Shown here in pieces: positions 8,751 to 17,304 of a DNA stretch of 64,000 nucleotides (within the stretch, counting starts at the first letter, position 1; each line of letters starts with the position of its first letter). Location: the NCBI RefSeq assembly GCF_001303895.1, contig NZ_LJSD01000057.1, positions 92,862-156,861 of the forward strand, written 5' to 3'. Position numbers and translations under genes: made by a program. Source of the stretch: Mesorhizobium sp. 1M-11 (GTDB lineage Bacteria; Pseudomonadota; Alphaproteobacteria; Rhizobiales; Rhizobiaceae). The notes beneath the pieces are model-generated. The model was not told where the DNA came from, made no database searches, and saw only the letters and a program-made list of their open reading frames with translations.

Positions 8751-9893
8751 TCAGGCCCCCTCGCCCTTCACGGCGGCCATGCCGACCGACTTCGGGCTGA
8801 TCGAAGCGAACAGCGTCTGGATATAGGGCCGGAACATGTGCTCGAGCGCCCCCGCGAACAGGATCACGAGTCCCTGGATGATGACGATCATGTCACGGCT
8901 GATCGCCGGCATCTCGAAGGAAAGTTCGGCACCGCCCTGATAGAGCATCCCAAACAGGATCGAGGCGAGGATGATGCCGACAGGGTGCGCGCGCCCCATC
9001 AGCGCGACCGCGATGCCGATGAAGCCGGCGCCGCCAGCCAGATCGACATAGACGCTGTGCTGGTCGCCCATGATGGCATTGATCGACATCATGCCGGCGA
9101 GCGCACCCGAAATCAGCATGGCGATGATGGTGACACGCACTTCCGAAATGCCGGCATAGCGCGCTGCCTTCTGGCTGAAGCCGAAGGTGCGGATCTCATA
9201 GCCGAGCTTGGTGCGCCAGATCAGCAGCCAGACCAGATAGGCCATCACCAGCGCCAACAGGAACGAGACATTGAAGGGCGCGGAACGGATCCTGGCTGTC
9301 CCGAACAGCTCGATGATCCAGTTCAGCCGCGGCAGTTGCGCACCCGCCTCCAGCATGCGCGTCTTGACCTCCTGCATCGCTTCCGGCTTCAAGATGTCGC
9401 GCAACACATAGATCATCAGGCTGGCCGCGATCATGTTGAACATGATGGTGGTGATGACGATGTGCGAGCCGCGCTTGGCCTGCAGATAGGCCGGGATGAA
9501 TGCCCATGCCGCGCCGAACAGGGCAGCGCCGGCAATCGCGAAGGGGAATGTGACATACCAGGGCACCACCCTGTCGAGCGCCAGGCAGACCAGCCCCACA
9601 CCGAGGCCCGCGACATAAGCCTGGCCTTCGCCGCCGATGTTGAACAGGCCAGCATGCATCGCGACCGCGACGGCAAGGCCGGTAAAAATGAAATTCGTCG
9701 CGTAGAACAGCGTGTAGGCGATGCCTTGCCCGCGCCCGAAGGCTCCTTCCACCAGGATGGCAGCGGCGCGGAAGGGGTTTTCCCCCACCAGCAGCACGAC
9801 AAGACCTGCGACGATGAAGGCGACAGCCAGATTGATGAGCGGGATCAGCCCATAGTCGGCCCAGGCCGGGAGCTTGGCATAGGGCGTGCTCAT
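8751..9893 (-). CDS. Nucleoside ABC transporter permease (first, about 380 aa)
   Basis: This is the larger of the paired permeases in this importer family. It has 380 residues with about eight to ten membrane segments, the conserved GEGQAYVAGLGVG stretch near residue 88 and the loop LGYEIRTFGFSQKAARYAG near residue 232, which contacts the ATPase. Its start overlaps the ATPase stop (ATGA at 9890-9893), and its stop is one base from the next permease start. It forms a heterodimeric channel with the 323-residue permease. Confidence 0.92.
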   Translation of the reverse strand: MSTPYAKLPAWADYGLIPLINLAVAFIVAGLVVLLVGENPFRAAAILVEGAFGRGQGIAYTLFYATNFIFTGLAVAVAMHAGLFNIGGEGQAYVAGLGVGLVCLALDRVVPWYVTFPFAIAGAALFGAAWAFIPAYLQAKRGSHIVITTIMFNMIAASLMIYVLRDILKPEAMQEVKTRMLEAGAQLPRLNWIIELFGTARIRSAPFNVSFLLALVMAYLVWLLIWRTKLGYEIRTFGFSQKAARYAGISEVRVTIIAMLISGALAGMMSINAIMGDQHSVYVDLAGGAGFIGIAVALMGRAHPVGIILASILFGMLYQGGAELSFEMPAISRDMIVIIQGLVILFAGALEHMFRPYIQTLFASISPKSVGMAAVKGEGA

Positions 9894-11422
9894 TCGGCTG
9901 CTTCCTTCTGCTCGACGCCGGCCATCAGCAGACCAAGCTCGCCCTCGCTGGCTTCAGGCCCACGCTCGCCGACGACGCGTCCGGCAAACATCACCAGGAT
10001 GCGGTCGGACAGCGAACGGATCTCATCGAGTTCGACCGAAACCAGCAACACCGCCTTGCCCTGGTCGCGCATGGCGATCAGCCGCTTGTGGATGAATTCG
10101 ATGGCACCGACGTCGACACCACGCGTCGGCTGGCCGACGATCAGGACGCCCGGATCCTGCTCGATTTCCCGCGCAAGCACGATCTTCTGCTGGTTGCCGC
10201 CTGAGAAATTGGCTGTCCTCAAGCGCGGATTGGCAGGGCGGATATCGTATTTCGCGATCTTGTCCTTGGCGTCAGCCATGATGGCATCGACGTCGAGCAA
10301 TGGCCCTTTGAGGTAGCGCTTGTCGTTGTGGTAGCCGAGGATCGAGTTCTCGTTTTCCTCGAAGGCCAGGACCAGGCCGACATGATGCCGATCCTCCGGC
10401 ACATGCGCGAGCCCGCGCTGACGCAGCTCGCCGGGGTCGGCAGCGCCGGTCAGGTCGATCGGCTTGCCGTCCAGCGTCACGCTGCCCGAGACCGCCTTGC
10501 GGATACCCGAGATCGCCTCGAGCAGCTCCGATTGGCCATTGCCTGCAACGCCTGCGATGCCGACAATCTCGCCGGCGCGCACGTCGAAGGAAACATCGTC
10601 GACCATGGTGACGCCGCGCTGGTCCTTCACCACCAGATTCTTGACCGAAAGCTTGACCTCGCCAGCCCTGGCTTCGCCCTTCTCGACCCTCAAAAGCACG
10701 CGCCGGCCGACCATCAGCTCGGCCAGTTCCTCGACGGTTGTCTGCTTGGTTTCGCGCGTCGCCACCATCGTGCCCTGGCGCATGACGGAGACGGAATCGG
10801 TGATCGCCATGATCTCGCGCAGCTTGTGCGTGATGAGCACGATCGTCTTGCCCTGTTCCTTCAGCTGCCTGAGGATGCGGAACAGGTGATCGGCCTCCGC
10901 CGGCGTCAGCACACCGGTCGGTTCGTCCAGGATCAGGATTTCGGCGCCGCGATAAAGCGCCTTGAGGATTTCGACGCGCTGCTGCAGACCGACCGGCAGT
11001 TCCTCGATGATGGCGTCGGGGTCCACTTCCAGCCCGTATTCGCGCTCGAGCCGCTCGAGTTCCGAACGCGCTTTCGCGATCGAGGATTTCAGCAGCGCAT
11101 CGCTTTCGGCGCCGAGGATGATGTTCTCGAGCACGGTAAAATTGTCGACCAGCATGAAATGCTGGTGGACCATGCCGATGCCGGTCGCGATGGCATCGTT
11201 GGACGACTTGATCGAGGTCGGCTTGCCGTTGACGCGGATCTCGCCGCTGTCAGCCTGGTAGAACCCGTAAAGGATCGACATCAGTGTCGACTTGCCTGCG
11301 CCATTCTCGCCGACGATACCGTGGATGGTGCCGCGCGTGATCTCGAGATTGATGTCGCGGTTGGCGCGCACCGCGCCAAAACTCTTGCTGATGCCGATCA
11401 GCTCGATTGCGGCTTCCGCCAT
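9890..11422 (-). CDS. Nucleoside ABC transporter ATP-binding protein (tandem domains)
   Basis: This 510-residue cytoplasmic ATPase has two fused nucleotide-binding domains, as in sugar and nucleoside importers. Domain 1 has Walker A GENGAGKST near residue 38, signature LPVGLQQRVEI and Walker B ILILDEPTGVLTP. Domain 2 has a degenerate Walker A (GVAGNGQSEL), signature FSGGNQQKIVLAREI and Walker B-like VLIVGQPTRGVDVG. It heads the operon that continues with both permeases, cdd, punA and deoA. The matching solute-binding protein gene is at 13080-14069 on the same strand but is not contiguous. Confidence 0.95.
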   Translation of the reverse strand: MAEAAIELIGISKSFGAVRANRDINLEITRGTIHGIVGENGAGKSTLMSILYGFYQADSGEIRVNGKPTSIKSSNDAIATGIGMVHQHFMLVDNFTVLENIILGAESDALLKSSIAKARSELERLEREYGLEVDPDAIIEELPVGLQQRVEILKALYRGAEILILDEPTGVLTPAEADHLFRILRQLKEQGKTIVLITHKLREIMAITDSVSVMRQGTMVATRETKQTTVEELAELMVGRRVLLRVEKGEARAGEVKLSVKNLVVKDQRGVTMVDDVSFDVRAGEIVGIAGVAGNGQSELLEAISGIRKAVSGSVTLDGKPIDLTGAADPGELRQRGLAHVPEDRHHVGLVLAFEENENSILGYHNDKRYLKGPLLDVDAIMADAKDKIAKYDIRPANPRLRTANFSGGNQQKIVLAREIEQDPGVLIVGQPTRGVDVGAIEFIHKRLIAMRDQGKAVLLVSVELDEIRSLSDRILVMFAGRVVGERGPEASEGELGLLMAGVEQKEAAE

Positions 11423-11442
11423 GCGATCGTTCCCACAGGTTT

Positions 11443-11461
11443 TTTATCGTTTGGTCAAAAT
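11443..11461 (-). promoter_or_regulatory. Imperfect palindrome upstream of the nucleoside operon
   Basis: The 19 bases TTTTATCGTTTGGTCAAAA form an imperfect inverted repeat (TTTT-C...G-AAAA) about 21 bases upstream of the ATPase start. Its place suits an operator or part of the promoter of the nucleoside operon. No regulator gene adjoins it, and the match is weak, so this is a candidate only. Confidence 0.3.
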
Positions 11462-11674
11462 GCCTAACACGGCGCCCGTTCCCTGCCAATTGGCCGGCCA
11501 TGGCATCCACTCTCGACAAATCCCGGCATGCTTGTCAATTTCGAACACACGAGGCATGCGCTATTGGCAGGCGGTGTTGTGCAACTCAAGTCTCAAAGCA
11601 TGCAGCGCAGATGCAAAAGTGTTGGGGCGTCCTTGCGGCTCCAGATGGATGCGCGGCGCTCTAAGGAAATTGAC

Positions 11675-11878
11675 ATGTCCGAAGAACGATTGACGACGCT
11701 GGAAATCCACATCGCCGAGCAGGACAAGACCATCGAGGAATTGTCCGGTCAGGTCGGCGAACAATGGAAGACAATCGAACGCTTGCAGAAGAAGCTCGAC
11801 GCGCTGACCAGCCGCTTTCTGGCGCTGGAGGAGCAGACCGCGCCGGACGTTCCCGTGACCAAACCGCCGCACTGGTGA
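11675..11878 (+). CDS. slyX: SlyX family protein
   Basis: This 67-residue protein is almost entirely one predicted coiled coil: heptad-rich RLTTLEIHIAEQDKTIEEL from residue 5 and then WKTIERLQKKLDAL. It ends in PVTKPPHW; a terminal PPHY/PPHW is diagnostic of SlyX. The molecular role of SlyX is unknown. The ATG at 11675 is preferred because the coiled coil starts there; the upstream in-frame extension to 11528 has no family similarity. A RIME-like repeat follows 16 bases after the stop. Confidence 0.85.
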   Translation: MSEERLTTLEIHIAEQDKTIEELSGQVGEQWKTIERLQKKLDALTSRFLALEEQTAPDVPVTKPPHW

Positions 11879-11894
11879 AGGCGAAGCGCTATTG

Positions 11895-11996
11895 GAGCAA
11901 TTCCAGGAAAAGTGTGCAACGGTTTTCCGTCCGGGATTGCGTAAAAACAAAGAGTTAGAGTGTTCCGCGTTTCCGTGAAAAACGGAAACGCTCTAG
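11895..11996 (+). repeat. RIME-like two-palindrome repeat, copy 1
   Basis: This is a copy of the dispersed repeat that begins GAGCAATTCCAGGAAAAGTG and ends CGGAAACGCTCTAG. It has one palindrome built on AATTCC..GGAAAA / TTTTCC..GGAATT and a second on GTTTCCG..CGGAAAC; its second palindrome is slightly eroded (GAGTGTTCCG). It fills the gap between slyX and the anti-sigma-like gene and ends 16 bases before the latter's start. The two-palindrome, 100-base design resembles the rhizobial RIME class. Confidence 0.85.
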
Positions 11997-12012
11997 CAAG
12001 GAAAGCGCAGCG

Positions 12013-12414
12013 ATGACTGGAGAAAGCGACCGCATCGCACGCGCCAGCGACTATGTGCTCGGGCTGATGAACGAACGCGACCGCGAGCGGGCGGAACGCG
12101 ACCTTGAGATCGACCCCGCCTTCCGCAATGCCGTGATGCAACTGGCCGAACGCATGCACCTGTTCGACCGCACCACCACGCAGGAGGCTGGCCGGCCCTG
12201 GCAGGAGGTTGTCGCCCGCATAGCCGAGCTGCCGCAAATGCCTTCTGTGGGACACGAAACGTCAAGGACCGACCGACGTATCATCGATGGGCCGCGTGCC
12301 CCTGCCGGCATCGGCCTGCATGCCTTGCCTGGCCGACTGGCCATTGCAGTGGCTGCCGGATTGATCGTCGCCTTCGCGTTTGGCTATCTCGTCGGTCGTA
12401 TGGGCATAGGCTGA
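12013..12414 (+). CDS. Anti-sigma-factor-like single-pass membrane protein
   Basis: The 133-residue protein begins like the cytoplasmic domain of RskA/ECF anti-sigma factors (DYVLGLMNERDRERAERDLE at residues 13-32, then FRNAVMQLAERMHLFD). It ends with one membrane helix (LAIAVAAGLIVAFAFGYLVG, residues 109-128). The usual periplasmic domain of RskA is absent, and no sigma factor gene is next to it, which is unusual for the family. The start is supported by an AAGGAAAG ribosome site just after the repeat. It could instead be a small membrane regulator that only borrows the fold. Confidence 0.6.
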   Translation: MTGESDRIARASDYVLGLMNERDRERAERDLEIDPAFRNAVMQLAERMHLFDRTTTQEAGRPWQEVVARIAELPQMPSVGHETSRTDRRIIDGPRAPAGIGLHALPGRLAIAVAAGLIVAFAFGYLVGRMGIG

Positions 12415-12446
12415 AGCAGACAGCCAGGATCAGAAGGCATCCTCGA

Positions 12447-12902
12447 CTAAAGTTTCCGTTTCATCAAAGCCAGCGCTTCGCCGTCGATGTCCATTCGTTC
12501 GACGACGACCCAGCCGAGTTTGGCATAGAGCGCCTCGGCGCTGTCGGTATAGAGATAGAGTTCATCGCTGCCGACCGACCGCGCATGTTTCTCGACAGCC
12601 TCGACCAGCGCGCTGCCGAGCCCGCGCCCACGATAGGCTTCCGCGACGACCAATCCGGCGAGCCAGGGCGAAACGTCGTGCAGTTGTTCGATCTCCTCGC
12701 GCACGAACAGGCATGAGCCTGCCAGCGTGTCATCGATCTCGGCGACAAAACCGACCTCGAAGCCGTCACTGTCAATCAGCTTCGCCAGCCCGGCCATATC
12801 CGCTTCCTGCGGGAATTTGCCGTCGCCGAAGAAGGTGATGTGTCGCAGCTCCGCGAGCGGCGTCAGGTCGGAATGCCGCATCTTGCGGAGGATCGGGGAC
12901 AT
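12447..12902 (-). CDS. GNAT family N-acetyltransferase
   Basis: This 151-residue protein has the GNAT fold order: an amino-terminal strand-helix (ILRKMRHSDLTPLAELRH), then the acetyl-CoA pyrophosphate loop AYRGRGLGSALVEAVEKHAR near residue 88, and the late ELYLYTDSAEALYAKLGW segment typical of the family. The substrate cannot be told. The start at 12902 (MSPILRKM) is chosen because the 26 residues before it look unconserved. It reads toward the anti-sigma-like gene, leaving 32 bases between the stops. Confidence 0.85.
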   Translation of the reverse strand: MSPILRKMRHSDLTPLAELRHITFFGDGKFPQEADMAGLAKLIDSDGFEVGFVAEIDDTLAGSCLFVREEIEQLHDVSPWLAGLVVAEAYRGRGLGSALVEAVEKHARSVGSDELYLYTDSAEALYAKLGWVVVERMDIDGEALALMKRKL

Positions 12903-13023
12903 GGCGGTTCTCGTCGGCTCGGCTGCGACAGGTCTTTGAAACTGCCGTGGACACCTGCCTGCATCGAACCGACACGGCAAGGCTCACGCCAGCCGGCCGG
13001 GTGGACCACCGCGAAGGGTGGCC

Positions 13024-13060
13024 AAAAAAGAACCGCCGGACTTTCGCCCGGCGGTTCTTC
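13024..13060 (-). terminator. Rho-independent terminator of the nucleoside-binding protein gene
   Basis: On the minus strand a GC-rich hairpin (AGAACCGCCGG, seven-base loop, CCGGCGGTTCT) is followed by a run of six T. It lies about 20 bases after the stop of the BMP-family gene, so it ends that transcript. Confidence 0.9.
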
Positions 13061-13079
13061 ATCCTGATTCAGCAGTCGA

Positions 13080-14069
13080 TCAATAAGGGCACTTGTTGTC
13101 GCTGGAATAGTCGTGCACTTCGATCTTGCCGGCGATGATCTCTTCCTTGGCCTTGTCGGCGGCCGCCTTCATATCGGCGGTGATGAGATCCTTGTTGTTG
13201 TCGTCCAGGGCGTAGTCCACGCCGCCTTCCTTGAGGCCAAGATTGTTGATGCCGCCGGTGAACTTGCCGTCCTTGGCATCCATGAACGCGCTGTAGACAG
13301 CGACGTCGACGCGCTTCAGCATCGAGGTCAGCACCTTGCCGGGCTGCAAGCCGTTCTGGTTGGAATCAACGCCGATACCGAGCTTGCCGGCATCCGCCGC
13401 AGCCTGGAGCACGCCGACGCCGGTACCACCGGCTGCCGCGTAGATCACGTCGGCGCCCTGGTCCATCTGGGTCTTGGCAATTTCACCACCCTTGGCCGGA
13501 TCGTTCCAGGCCGCCGGCGTGTCGCCGGTCATGTTGTAGATGACGTCGGTCGCACCGTTTGCCTTGGCGCCGCCCACATAACCGCAGCCGAACTTGCGGA
13601 TCAGCGGAATGTCCATGCCGCCGATGAAGCCGACCTTCTTGCTCTTGGAGGCCATCGCGCCCAGCAGGCCGACGATGTAGGAGCCTTCCTGTTCCTTGAA
13701 CTTCAGCGAGCGCACGTTCGGCAGGTCGACCTGATCGTCGATGATGGCGAATTTCAGTTCCGGATATTCCTTGGCCACCTTGGTCAGGGAATCGACCCAG
13801 GAGAAACCGGCCATGACGATCGGGCTGCGGCCGTCTTCGGCGAAGCGACGCAATGCCTGCTCGCGCTGCGAGGCATTCGACACCTCGAATTCGACATAGG
13901 AGACGCCGCTCTCCTTCTTGAACTTCTCGGCGCCATTGTAGGCGGCTTCGTTGAAGGACTTGTCGAACTTGCCACCGAGATCATAGAGCAACGCAGGCTT
14001 GATATCTTCAGCCATGACCGGGAAGGCCAGCGCGGTTGCGGCCAGAAGGCCGAGAACGATACGTTTCAT
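13080..14069 (-). CDS. BMP family nucleoside-binding protein (ABC importer)
   Basis: This 329-residue periplasmic protein starts with a signal peptide (MKRIVLGLLAATALAFPVMA, cut before EDIKPALL). It belongs to the basic membrane protein/PnrA family: FDKSFNEAAYNGAEKF near residue 38, KVGFIGGMDIPLIRKFGCGY near residue 140 and ADVIYAAAGGTG near residue 205. It should capture nucleosides for the ABC importer at 7778-11422. It is monocistronic, with its own terminator, which would allow the high molar excess that binding proteins usually need. The ATG at 14069 is taken over 14078 because it begins the signal peptide. Confidence 0.93.
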   Translation of the reverse strand: MKRIVLGLLAATALAFPVMAEDIKPALLYDLGGKFDKSFNEAAYNGAEKFKKESGVSYVEFEVSNASQREQALRRFAEDGRSPIVMAGFSWVDSLTKVAKEYPELKFAIIDDQVDLPNVRSLKFKEQEGSYIVGLLGAMASKSKKVGFIGGMDIPLIRKFGCGYVGGAKANGATDVIYNMTGDTPAAWNDPAKGGEIAKTQMDQGADVIYAAAGGTGVGVLQAAADAGKLGIGVDSNQNGLQPGKVLTSMLKRVDVAVYSAFMDAKDGKFTGGINNLGLKEGGVDYALDDNNKDLITADMKAAADKAKEEIIAGKIEVHDYSSDNKCPY

Positions 14070-14220
14070 AGGATCCACACCCCTGAGGTTTATTTTTCCA
14101 GTCTGCCGCAGGTCGGGGTTCCGGCCCGGCTTGCGGCGTCCGGCAGGAGCTGTTCCCTCCCGCTCAAGCTTTATCTTGCACGGCTAGGAACAAAACTCAC
14201 GTGGAATTTTGACCCTTTGG

Positions 14221-14249
14221 AAAAAGCATGGCGCCGATGCGGCGCCATG
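14221..14249 (-). terminator. Rho-independent terminator of msrA
   Basis: On the minus strand the perfect hairpin CATGGCGCC-GCATC-GGCGCCATG is followed by GCTTTTTCC. It lies about 57 bases after the msrA stop and before the promoter region of the BMP-family gene. Confidence 0.85.
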
Positions 14250-14305
14250 GAAAATCGTTTCTGAATAGGACGCTAGCGGCGGCTGGTGCCACCCGCCGCC
14301 TGTTG

Positions 14306-14974
14306 TCAGGCCGTGGCGGCGGCGGCGGGAATGGCGCAGCTCACGCCGGTGCCCTTGAGCCCGCAATAGCCGTAAGGATTCTTCGCCAGATACTGCTGGT
14401 GATCCTCCTCGGCGAAGTAGAATTCGGGCGCCGGTGCTATCTCGGTCGTGATCTTGTCGCGGCCGGCTGCACGCAACGAGGCTTGATAGGCATCGCGCGA
14501 GGCGATCGCGGCCTGCTGCTGGGTATCCGAGAAGGTGTAGATGGCGGACCGATAGGTAGTGCCGACATCATTGCCCTGGCACATGCCTTGCGTGGGATCA
14601 TGCGCCTCCCAGAATATCTTCAGCAGCTCTGCATAGGAAACGACCTTCGGATCGAACACGACCAGCACGACCTCGGCATGTCCGGTGAGCCCGGTGCAGG
14701 TTTCCTGATAGGTCGGATTGGGCGTGATGCCGCCAGCATAGCCGACTGCCGTCACCCACACGCCTTCGGTCTGCCAGAACAGCCGTTCCGCGCCCCAGAA
14801 GCAGCCAAGCCCGAACAACGCCGTTTCCAGCCCTTCCGGATAGGGTCCCTTCAACGGTCGTTTCGAGACGAAGTGTTTCGAGGCGGTCGGGATCGGCCGA
14901 TCACGGCCGGGCAACGCCTCTTCTGGTTTCGGCAGATTGATCTTCTTGTTCAACATATCACTGAGGAAAAACAT
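14306..14974 (-). CDS. msrA: Peptide-methionine (S)-S-oxide reductase
   Basis: MsrA repairs methionine S-sulfoxide in proteins. The 222-residue protein has the catalytic GCFWGAE at residues 57-63 (Cys58), the GYAGG and TGHAEVV substrate segments, and late cysteines in GYCGLKGTGVSC that recycle the enzyme. The amino-terminal extension of about 50 residues before the catalytic motif is the long form common in rhizobia. The ATG at 14974 has GGGAGA eight bases upstream and is preferred to the ATG at 14992. A terminator follows. Confidence 0.96.
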   Translation of the reverse strand: MFFLSDMLNKKINLPKPEEALPGRDRPIPTASKHFVSKRPLKGPYPEGLETALFGLGCFWGAERLFWQTEGVWVTAVGYAGGITPNPTYQETCTGLTGHAEVVLVVFDPKVVSYAELLKIFWEAHDPTQGMCQGNDVGTTYRSAIYTFSDTQQQAAIASRDAYQASLRAAGRDKITTEIAPAPEFYFAEEDHQQYLAKNPYGYCGLKGTGVSCAIPAAAATA

Positions 14975-15023
14975 GAATGTCTCCCTGTTCATCGATTTCT
15001 AATTCGCCGCAGACGCCGGAATG

Positions 15024-15350
15024 TTACGCATTGGCCGCGAAATGCCCCGCGCGTCGCTGCCTGCGGTAGCCGATCGCGTAGAGCAGGAAGGCCAGCACGG
15101 CGAACAGCACGAAGCCCGGCAGATCGAGCGCCTTGTCGATCACCGCATCCCAGGCCACGGCACCTGCCTTCTCGCGCACGAACGCTTCCGTCCTGGCCAA
15201 AGTATCGGGCGAAACCGCGCTCCAGCTTACCTTGAGCGGTGTCATCACCAGATGCGAAGCGGCAACCGTCCGAGTGGTGTCAAGCACGGCCATGATAACC
15301 GCAACGGCCAACGCCACCATGGCGGCAAGTCTGAACAGGAAACGGAACAT
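15024..15350 (-). CDS. Small two-helix membrane protein of unknown function
   Basis: The 108-residue protein has two hydrophobic helices, at residues 2-22 (FRFLFRLAAMVALAVAVIMA) and near residue 80 (LPGFVLFAVLAFLLYAIGY), with a conserved-looking periplasmic loop between them (TRTVAASHLVMTPLKVSW) and a basic tail (RRQRRAGH). I do not recognise a function. The ATG at 15350 starts the first helix; a longer frame to 15407 exists. It is upstream of msrA on the same strand. Confidence 0.7.
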   Translation of the reverse strand: MFRFLFRLAAMVALAVAVIMAVLDTTRTVAASHLVMTPLKVSWSAVSPDTLARTEAFVREKAGAVAWDAVIDKALDLPGFVLFAVLAFLLYAIGYRRQRRAGHFAANA

Positions 15351-15768
15351 GCAGACCTTTCCAGCGTCTGTTTGCCTACAGATATGGCGTGATGCGGCGC
15401 CACGCAATCGGACACGGGCGATAAAGCTTTTCCACCTTCGTCATCGTCGCTTTCTGGATATCCCGCGGACGGACAGCACTAACATTCGGAAGGCAGCCGA
15501 GTGGCTTCGCGACCTGAGAGAACCACACACCTTTCGTCACCGTCGCAAGAAAGCGCGCAGATGCACCGGGATTACCATCGATATGACTTGGCATTCGCCG
15601 CTGGATCGACTAGATGAGCCCCGCGCCCGAAGCTTTGACGGCTCAGGGCGCTGGAAAAGAACCAGCCATCGGTCACGGCAGTTCGATGCGGATTGGAAAT
15701 CCGCTTTCCGAAAGGGATGCGCTCCCTCGAGACCGGCGCGGCGAAACCGGCCGCGACAGCGCGAGGAC
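15351..15768. other. Intergenic stretch before tRNA-Ser, no convincing gene
   Basis: This 418-base gap holds a 72-codon minus-strand frame (15376-15594, ending VEKLYRPCPIAWRRITPYL) that has no recognisable domain or clear ribosome site. I cannot support it as a gene. The promoter of tRNA-Ser must lie at the right end. Confidence 0.5.
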
Positions 15769-15858
15769 GGAGAGGTGGCCGAGTGGTTGAAGGCGCACGC
15801 CTGGAAAGTGTGTATACGGGGAACCGTATCGCGGGTTCGAATCCCGCTCTCTCCGCCA
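15769..15858 (+). tRNA. tRNA-Ser(GGA)
   Basis: This is a complete class II tRNA with a long variable arm. The acceptor stem GGAGAGG pairs with TCTCTCC (last pair G-T). The D-arm is TGGCCGAGTGGTTGAAGGCG, the anticodon loop reads CTGGAAA with anticodon GGA, the variable arm is TATACGGGGAACCGTAT, and the T-arm is GCGGGTTCGAATCCCGC. The discriminator is G and CCA is encoded. An integrase gene begins 114 bases downstream, so the 3' end of this gene is the likely attachment site of an integrated element. Confidence 0.97.
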
Positions 15859-15972
15859 CCTATCCTCCAAAAAAAATCTTTTATTTTCAAATAGTTCATC
15901 ATGCCCTTGATCGTTGAAAATCGCGACATATCTTATTTTGTGTAACAAACTGTGTAACATTAGGTTTTGCGC

Positions 15973-17298
15973 ATGCGGAAATCCGCAGCACCAAGGCCGA
16001 ATAAACGTGATGGTATCTGGTACCTCATACGCAGGGTGCCCAAGGCGTTTGAAGCACTCGATCAGCGCGGGCTGGTACGCGTCTCTACCGGGATTGCCGT
16101 AGTTGACGATCCTCGAGCCGTGCGGGCGACCGATGCCGTGCGGCAACTCGCGGCGGAGCTCGAAGCCTATTGGCGGAAACTTGCCGCTGGCGACTCCGCT
16201 GATGCGGTGCGGCGCTTCGAGGAGGCAAGAAAAAGGGCGCGTTCGTTGGGGCTTACTTACCGCACCAACGAGGAGTTGGCAGCGGGCCCACTCGATGATC
16301 TTCTAGCCCGCATCACGTTGCCTCTCGACAGAAATGCGGTTGATGACGCAAGCAGTGTCTCTGCGGTGATGGGAGGAGAGCGGAGGCCAGCTCTACGCTT
16401 AAGCGGACTTCTGAAGGACTTCGAGGCGATCGAACAACAGACCTTCCTGTCAATGTCTGCGAACCAGATAAAGAAATGGCGGAACCCCAAAAATCGCGCG
16501 CTGGCAAATTTGATTGATGTCGTCGGCGACAAGGAGATCGTTCGCCTGACGAGGGATGATGCTGTCAGCTTTCGCGAATGGTGGCAGAAAAGGATCGTGA
16601 AAGAAGGCCTCGACATTGCCACAGCCAATAAAGATATCGGCCATATCTCCAAGATGCTGCGTGTTGTAGACCTTACTCACCAGCTCAGGCTGGAACCGAT
16701 TTTCGGGAACTTGCGTCTTTCGGGGGCCGTGGCAAACCAGCGCGCGGCATTCACGGCGGAATTCGTGCAAAGGGAAGTGCTCGCCGAGGGAGCCCTCGAC
16801 GGGCTCAACGATGAAGCGCGCGATCTTGTTTATTTGATTGCTGACACAGGCATGCGCCTCTCCGAGGCGGCAAATCTAACCGAGGAAACGATCCGTCTCG
16901 ATCACGAGGTTCCGCATGTGCAAGTACGCCCTAACGGTCGGCGCCTAAAGACAGATCATTCCGCCCGTGACATCCCGCTAGTCGGCTGCGCGCTGGAAGC
17001 GATCAAGCTTCATCCCAATGGCTTTCCGCGTTACCGGGACAAAGCGGCCTCGCTTTCGGCGCTCGTGAATAAAGCGCTGACCAACAAAAAACTTCTGCCG
17101 ACACCAAAGCACAGTCTCTACAGCCTCCGGCATACTTTCGAGGATCGATTAACGGCGATTGAAGCGCCGGAGAAAGTTGTCGCCTCTTTGATGGGCCACA
17201 AGTGGATTCGCCCGAAATACGGCGCAGGACCGTCCTTGGTTCAAAAGCGCGAATGGCTTCAAAGGATCGCTTTCAACCCGCCAGCATCTAACCACTAG
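15973..17298 (+). CDS. Tyrosine recombinase/integrase (tRNA-Ser-linked)
   Basis: This 441-residue site-specific recombinase has an amino-terminal segment (RDGIWYLIRRVPKAFEALD) typical of a group of rhizobial phage and island integrases, a central core-binding domain and a carboxy-terminal catalytic domain. The catalytic residues are visible: Arg in DTGMRLSEAANL, the YSLRHTFEDRL box, MGHKWIRP and the nucleophile Tyr416 in RPKYGAG. It sits directly behind tRNA-Ser in the same orientation, as is usual when a tRNA 3' end serves as attB. The ATG at 15973 is preferred to a TTG two codons upstream. No excisionase or transfer genes are seen nearby, so the element may be decayed. Confidence 0.93.
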   Translation: MRKSAAPRPNKRDGIWYLIRRVPKAFEALDQRGLVRVSTGIAVVDDPRAVRATDAVRQLAAELEAYWRKLAAGDSADAVRRFEEARKRARSLGLTYRTNEELAAGPLDDLLARITLPLDRNAVDDASSVSAVMGGERRPALRLSGLLKDFEAIEQQTFLSMSANQIKKWRNPKNRALANLIDVVGDKEIVRLTRDDAVSFREWWQKRIVKEGLDIATANKDIGHISKMLRVVDLTHQLRLEPIFGNLRLSGAVANQRAAFTAEFVQREVLAEGALDGLNDEARDLVYLIADTGMRLSEAANLTEETIRLDHEVPHVQVRPNGRRLKTDHSARDIPLVGCALEAIKLHPNGFPRYRDKAASLSALVNKALTNKKLLPTPKHSLYSLRHTFEDRLTAIEAPEKVVASLMGHKWIRPKYGAGPSLVQKREWLQRIAFNPPASNH

Positions 17299-17304
17299 CC
17301 CATA

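Noticed and set aside
7103..10316. Two long plus-strand frames (528 and 536 codons) opposite the nucleoside operon
   Set aside because: Histidine-, arginine- and glycine-rich translations without domains, fully antisense to well-supported genes; a product of high G+C.
15537..15929. Minus-strand frames reading ERAGFEPAI and RERDSNPR
   Set aside because: These well-known spurious peptides come from the antisense of a tRNA-Ser gene.
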